Origin: Allium sativum
Lineage: Eukaryota > Streptophyta > Magnoliopsida > Asparagales > Amaryllidaceae
Direction: 5' to 3'
DNA: 64,000 nt
NCBI GenBank assembly: GCA_030737875.1
Contig: CM060910.1
Span: forward strand, 620,695,303 to 620,759,302
Shown: piece by piece, positions 59,977-64,000 of the stretch
Numbering within the stretch: position 1 is the stretch's first letter
Layout: every line of letters starts with the position of its first letter
Program-made: the position numbers and the translations under genes
The notes under the pieces: model-generated
Databases searched by the model: none
Told to the model about the DNA's origin: nothing
The model's input: only the letters and a program-made list of their open reading frames with translations

Positions 59977-62900
59977 TTGGATACAACAATGTGTTGTGCG
60001 ATTTTTTTTGATGATAACAAGCATATGATATTATTATTTAAATGTGTTTGTAATTGTACTATTTTATTTTTCATTTCGTAGGAATAAATATTTATTGACT
60101 AATATCCTAGTGTACATAATTGTATATTCACACGGTTTATTTATTCAAATAAATATTTTATTTCAATATTTAAAAAGTACAGCATTCAGACTTCACTATT
60201 GTATATTCACAGATATTACTTTTCATGGAATTGTACTACAAATTAATTTGAATATGATAGACAAATTTATTTGAACACAATAAATAATATTTTATTTCAA
60301 TCAAATTTGTTTATTACAAATATCAGTACAATTTTATCACTCTATACATCTCATATATATACACACAATCACTCACTTATACAATCACTTTTATACACTG
60401 ACACAATCACTCAGTTGACGTTTCAAATATAGACACACACTAACACTGTTCTTGGCTTCATCTTCAATCTTCTATCTTTACAGCGTCCTTCTGTCAGTCC
60501 AGACATCTACACCTGTTATACAGAAACACACACATATAATACACAACAATAGAAATAAAACAGAAGTGCATACAAATTTAAATTTTATTTGCCTCAGAAT
60601 TTCGGTGTGTTTCTCATCAATTTCTAGACTTGGTCTGATATGTAGGGATAGGAAAAATCTATTCTGGATAGCTGCATATACACACGTGTATATATATACA
60701 AGTGTGCACTACCTCGCCAATCCAGATGCAATTGAGGAGTAGCCACGTTGACCATATCGACTCAGTGCAATAATAATCAATGTGGTCGAGCACAAGTAAA
60801 CATGGCATGGTCGAGCCAAAAGTGAAAGTCAAACAAATATTCAAACAACCCAAGTGTCGAGCCGAATGATAGCATGGCACATGTACAAGTGCAGCCCAAA
60901 CATGGTTCGAATCATATGCATAGAAATCAAAAGGCTAAGACAAGTGATCTCAGCATTTTCATAATGAAACAACAAAGCAGCATTCAATTTTCAATAACTA
61001 AGCAGCTAGGTGAGTGAGCATAAGCAATAATGAAGAAATGGCCAACATACATCATGGTGATACAATGGAGCAGCTAATACACATGTAAGGGAAACATGGT
61101 CAACAAACTCAACCAGTGATTGAACTAATTGGTCATGCCAGTTCAAAGACATAAGTGGAGCTATAATTCAAGTAGCATGGTGGTACATACTAATGGCATG
61201 ATCAAAGTAGAAATGGAGCAAAGCATGTGATTCAGATTTCATGTATACACAACAGGTCAAGAAAAACATGGCAGATCATTTCTCATCCAAGTAAATGCTC
61301 AAATGATGTACACAATCAGCATCAATGGTCAAAACATGGAGAAAATGTGTACATGATGGAGCATTGTGCAAATACAATGACAAGCAGCATGGACTAAATG
61401 ATTAAGCCAAATTAAAAAATACAAGTTTCACAAGGGAGAAAGGTCCATGGATTCAGCCTATAAGTGTAGCCTTTAGTTCAACATGATCATGTATGTGTTC
61501 AACACAAGCCAACAATGGAGTAGCAACACCAAGTTCTTAGTGCAGAAATGAATATAAGTCAAATAAGAGTCAAGCTAATGTGCAAACGTGCACAAGAGAC
61601 ATGACAACATACAAAGTGAAAGTGCACATGTTTCATATGTCAGTTTTCAAACAGCATGAACAAAGTAAAAACATGTCAAGTTTACAAGAGTATGGTGCAT
61701 ACACACGACGTGTTCTAGTGCCGATAAATCAAGTGCAGCATATACAATAAGGTGTTTGACACAACATGTGCAAGTAAAAATGGAAACATGCATATGGTAC
61801 AACAACAAAAATGGATTAATCACATGAATGCTGAAGTACAAATGCAAATAAAGTCGACCAAGAGATTTTGAAGATATTTTTCCAAAAATGTTCATGTAAG
61901 AAATGGTTTCTAGGTTTCATTATGTTTCCAGTTTTAAAAAAACATTTTTTGGAAAGTTTTAATTATAGCAATACATGAAGGATGATCATACAGCTTCAAC
62001 AATACAATAAGTTCAAGTGTTCATCTATTTAAAATCAACTTTAAGCGGTTCAACATAAAACGTGTCGGGAGTATCAATGTAGCATCTGCTCATAGCATTT
62101 TTTAAGTTGTTAATCCAAGGATTTAAAATAAATTCAGTTCAAATAAGCCTTGGCAAAACAGAGCTTCTGTTCATATCAGATTTATATTCAAGAGTATAAA
62201 TGGTTTCAATCTTATTAAAGGCAGAAACAGTTAGTTTGTTTGAATGAATCAAAGTACAGTCCAAAAGGTCTAGAAATTAATGGATTTACTCAAAGCCAAA
62301 AAATCAAGACCAATGCAAGATATTTCCAGAAAAGTTTGGATCTTTCAAACTCATTCAAATTTCCAAAAGTCAAACCTAGTATATACGAAGATTTCAACAC
62401 CAAGATATACGCAATAATTAAAGACCAAATCACTAGACGAAATCAGAGATATTTACAAATTCTAAAATCCTATATAAACACTAATCATCACATGTAATAA
62501 ATCATCCGAGCTCAAACTAATCAAAGCAATATTCGAAATTAAAATCCATACCAGAGAACGGAGTAAACTTGGATCCAAATCAATGTTCAATCGAAGTAGA
62601 GATTGCTAATTGGCATTGGATGCTGAAGCACATCAAAGAAGAGAAGAGCGACAGCTTAATTAGAAGATTAGAAACCCTAATTTTAAATCGCCATCGCCAT
62701 TTGCAAAGATAAAGAGCATATCGGGCTCAAGTGAAAATGGGTGAAGCAATTAAGAATATGGCTGGCCAAGTTATAAAAGCATAAGGGCTAAAAGGATTTA
62801 AAGTGTTATTAAATTAACTAGGGTTTTCTAAGTGTTTTTTTTAAATTGTTTTTTTATTTGTTCCAATTTGTTATCGAGTTTAGAGTTTTCTGGTTTGTCT

Positions 62901-63239
62901 CTAAAACTAGGGAGACAAATTACAGGATTTGTAATTCGGGGAAATCTGGTTTCGGGGATAGAAACCAGTGCAGGGCTTTGAGCGTAGGGTTAAGAATAGT
63001 TCGGAGCGAGTGTCACGAGTTTACAGGGGATTGTAAGCGAAGGGTTTGTTTTAACTCCTAATAGAAACCTTGGGGAATGCAGTAGTAGGCAGGGTTTTGT
63101 CGAAGCTGGGTATATCTGTGTGTTATTTATTTTCCGCATTTACTCTGATTATTATCTGTAATTGTTATTATTTAATTATTTAGAGAAAATTTGCAATAAA
63201 CCCTATTCACCCCCCGCTAGGGTTAATTTAGATCCTACA
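59977..63239 (+). mobile_element. element E 5' LTR (copia, SIRE-like)
   Basis: The start (TTGGATACAACAATG, then TTTTTTTTGATGATAACAAGC) and the end (CACCCCCCGCTAGGG…CCTACA) resemble SIRE/Maximus LTRs of plants. It is about 3.26 kb. A TATA run (about 60354-60361) precedes a CT-rich leader start. 60730-62500 is A-rich and T-poor, with recurring CATGG and GAGC words. The exact start and target duplication cannot be fixed because the partner LTR is outside the window. The short open frames within are unremarkable. Confidence 0.7.
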
Positions 63240-63241
63240 AA

Positions 63242-63253
63242 TGGTAACAGAGC
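63242..63253 (+). promoter_or_regulatory. primer-binding site, element E (variant)
   Basis: TGGTAACAGAGC follows the LTR end after two bases. It differs at one position from the TGGTATCAGAGC used by elements A, C and D. Confidence 0.75.
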
Positions 63254-63286
63254 AGGTATTTTTTATTTTATTTTAACTCTAGAGCC

Positions 63287-64000
63287 ATGGATTTCCCTAA
63301 CGGTGAGACTTCTAGTTGTCAATTTAGCGAGAATTTTTCCAGTATAACCCCAGCTATTTTTGATGGAACAGATTTTTTAAATTGGAAATTAAAAATGGAA
63401 ATTTATTTAAAATTCGTTAATATTAGATGTTGGGATATTATTGAAAATGGATATGATATGGCGGATAAGAATGACGTTATAATTAATTCACGTGCTATGC
63501 ACATTTTATATTTTTATATTAATGATGATCAATATAATCATATCTCCTATTGTTTAACTGCATAGGAAATCGGAAAACTATCGACGCGTTGTACGGAAGA
63601 AAAGACAACAATAGCTCAAAACCCCTGATTGCCAACTCAGTTTCAGAATTATTCATGGTAGGATTTACAGAAGATGGATCAGATGATGAAAGTGTTGAAG
63701 ACTCAACAGATGACGAGCACGGTGAATTTCCTTTTGAAAAGTTAATTTTTCTTTGTGTTAAATTCACCAAAGCTGTTGAGAGTCTTAAACTGATAAATAA
63801 AAATTTAAAATCTGAAAATGTTGAGTTGAGCAATAAAAATCATGATTTGGAATTAAAACTTGAAAATGGTAAAAAAAAAATTGAAAACTCGAATTGCAAG
63901 AAATTTTTAGATTTGGAAAATTATTTAGTTCATCTTAATGAAAAGTTTCAAAATCTCGAAAAGGGAATTATGTTTTTAAAAATAAACGAGATTGAACTAA
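63287..64000 (+). pseudogene. gag: element E gag (copia, SIRE-like), one internal TAG, runs off the window
   Basis: The frame opens MDFPNGETSSC and shows the N-terminal copia gag pattern PAIFDGTDFLNWKLKME, then WDIIENGY. TAG at 63563-63565 is the only stop; the same frame then continues to the window end. That part is an acidic stretch (DGSDDESVEDSTDDEHGEF) followed by a Lys/Glu/Leu/Asn-rich coiled coil of the sort found in the C-terminal half of SIRE gag. The capsid core and zinc knuckle expected between them are missing, suggesting an in-frame deletion. Whether an intact pol follows cannot be seen. Confidence 0.8.

Overview
This window is repeat-rich nuclear DNA of a flowering plant. I see no host protein-coding gene and no tRNA or rRNA gene. 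Nearly all of it is long-terminal-repeat (LTR) retrotransposons nested inside one another, plus one old L1-type LINE and one probable CACTA transposon end. The plant assignment rests on TGGTATCAGAGC (initiator-Met tRNA) primer-binding sites, chromovirus-like and SIRE-like gag/pol fragments, and a plant-type LINE. The species cannot be read from the sequence.

Layout. 1-720 is the 3' end of an LTR of family A. 721-3375 holds AT-rich DNA, a probable CACTA end, a degenerate repeat field and a possible Athila/Tat-like LTR. 3376-8195 is a degenerate LINE on the minus strand. From 8196 to about 59976 runs a tandem array of one non-autonomous Ty3/gypsy family (A): internal part, LTR1 (8886-13021), internal part, LTR2 (48570-56838), internal part, LTR3 (from 58690). 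The array has been filled by later insertions. Element B (13316-27720, target duplication TTAGC) carries inside its 3' LTR a 4.84-kb palindrome P (20276-25113, target duplication CTTAG). Copia-type element D is at 28985-33786 (TAATG). Giant-LTR element C is at 33833-48115 (GGATG). A solo LTR B' is at 49670-53576 (TAATT). A SIRE-like copia element E interrupts LTR3 and runs off the window end.

For all five completed insertions, an uninterrupted paralogous copy of the target lies elsewhere in the window. The boundaries and 5-bp target duplications can therefore be read directly.

Coding capacity is minimal. A, B, C and D lack a usable pol. A keeps only short pieces of gag zinc knuckle, protease, RT leader, integrase zinc domain and pol tail, in the right order, and the collapsed skeleton is shared by its internal copies. 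B has a gag frame with four in-frame stops. D and E show SIRE-like gag frames with stops. All would depend on enzymes supplied in trans.

Most unusual observations: (1) P, two inverted copies of the distal 2.4 kb of a gypsy LTR, integrated with a 5-bp duplication and lying downstream of the B LTR promoter in a position to make a long hairpin RNA; (2) a hairpin module, usually in tandem pairs, in the probable leader of families A, B and B', with compensating changes in the stems; (3) clusters of GTCGAC-type motifs in the upstream (U3) part of four LTR types, including an unrelated copia element; (4) 6.3-kb LTRs around a 1.6-kb core (C); (5) a probable small intron in the LTR leader.
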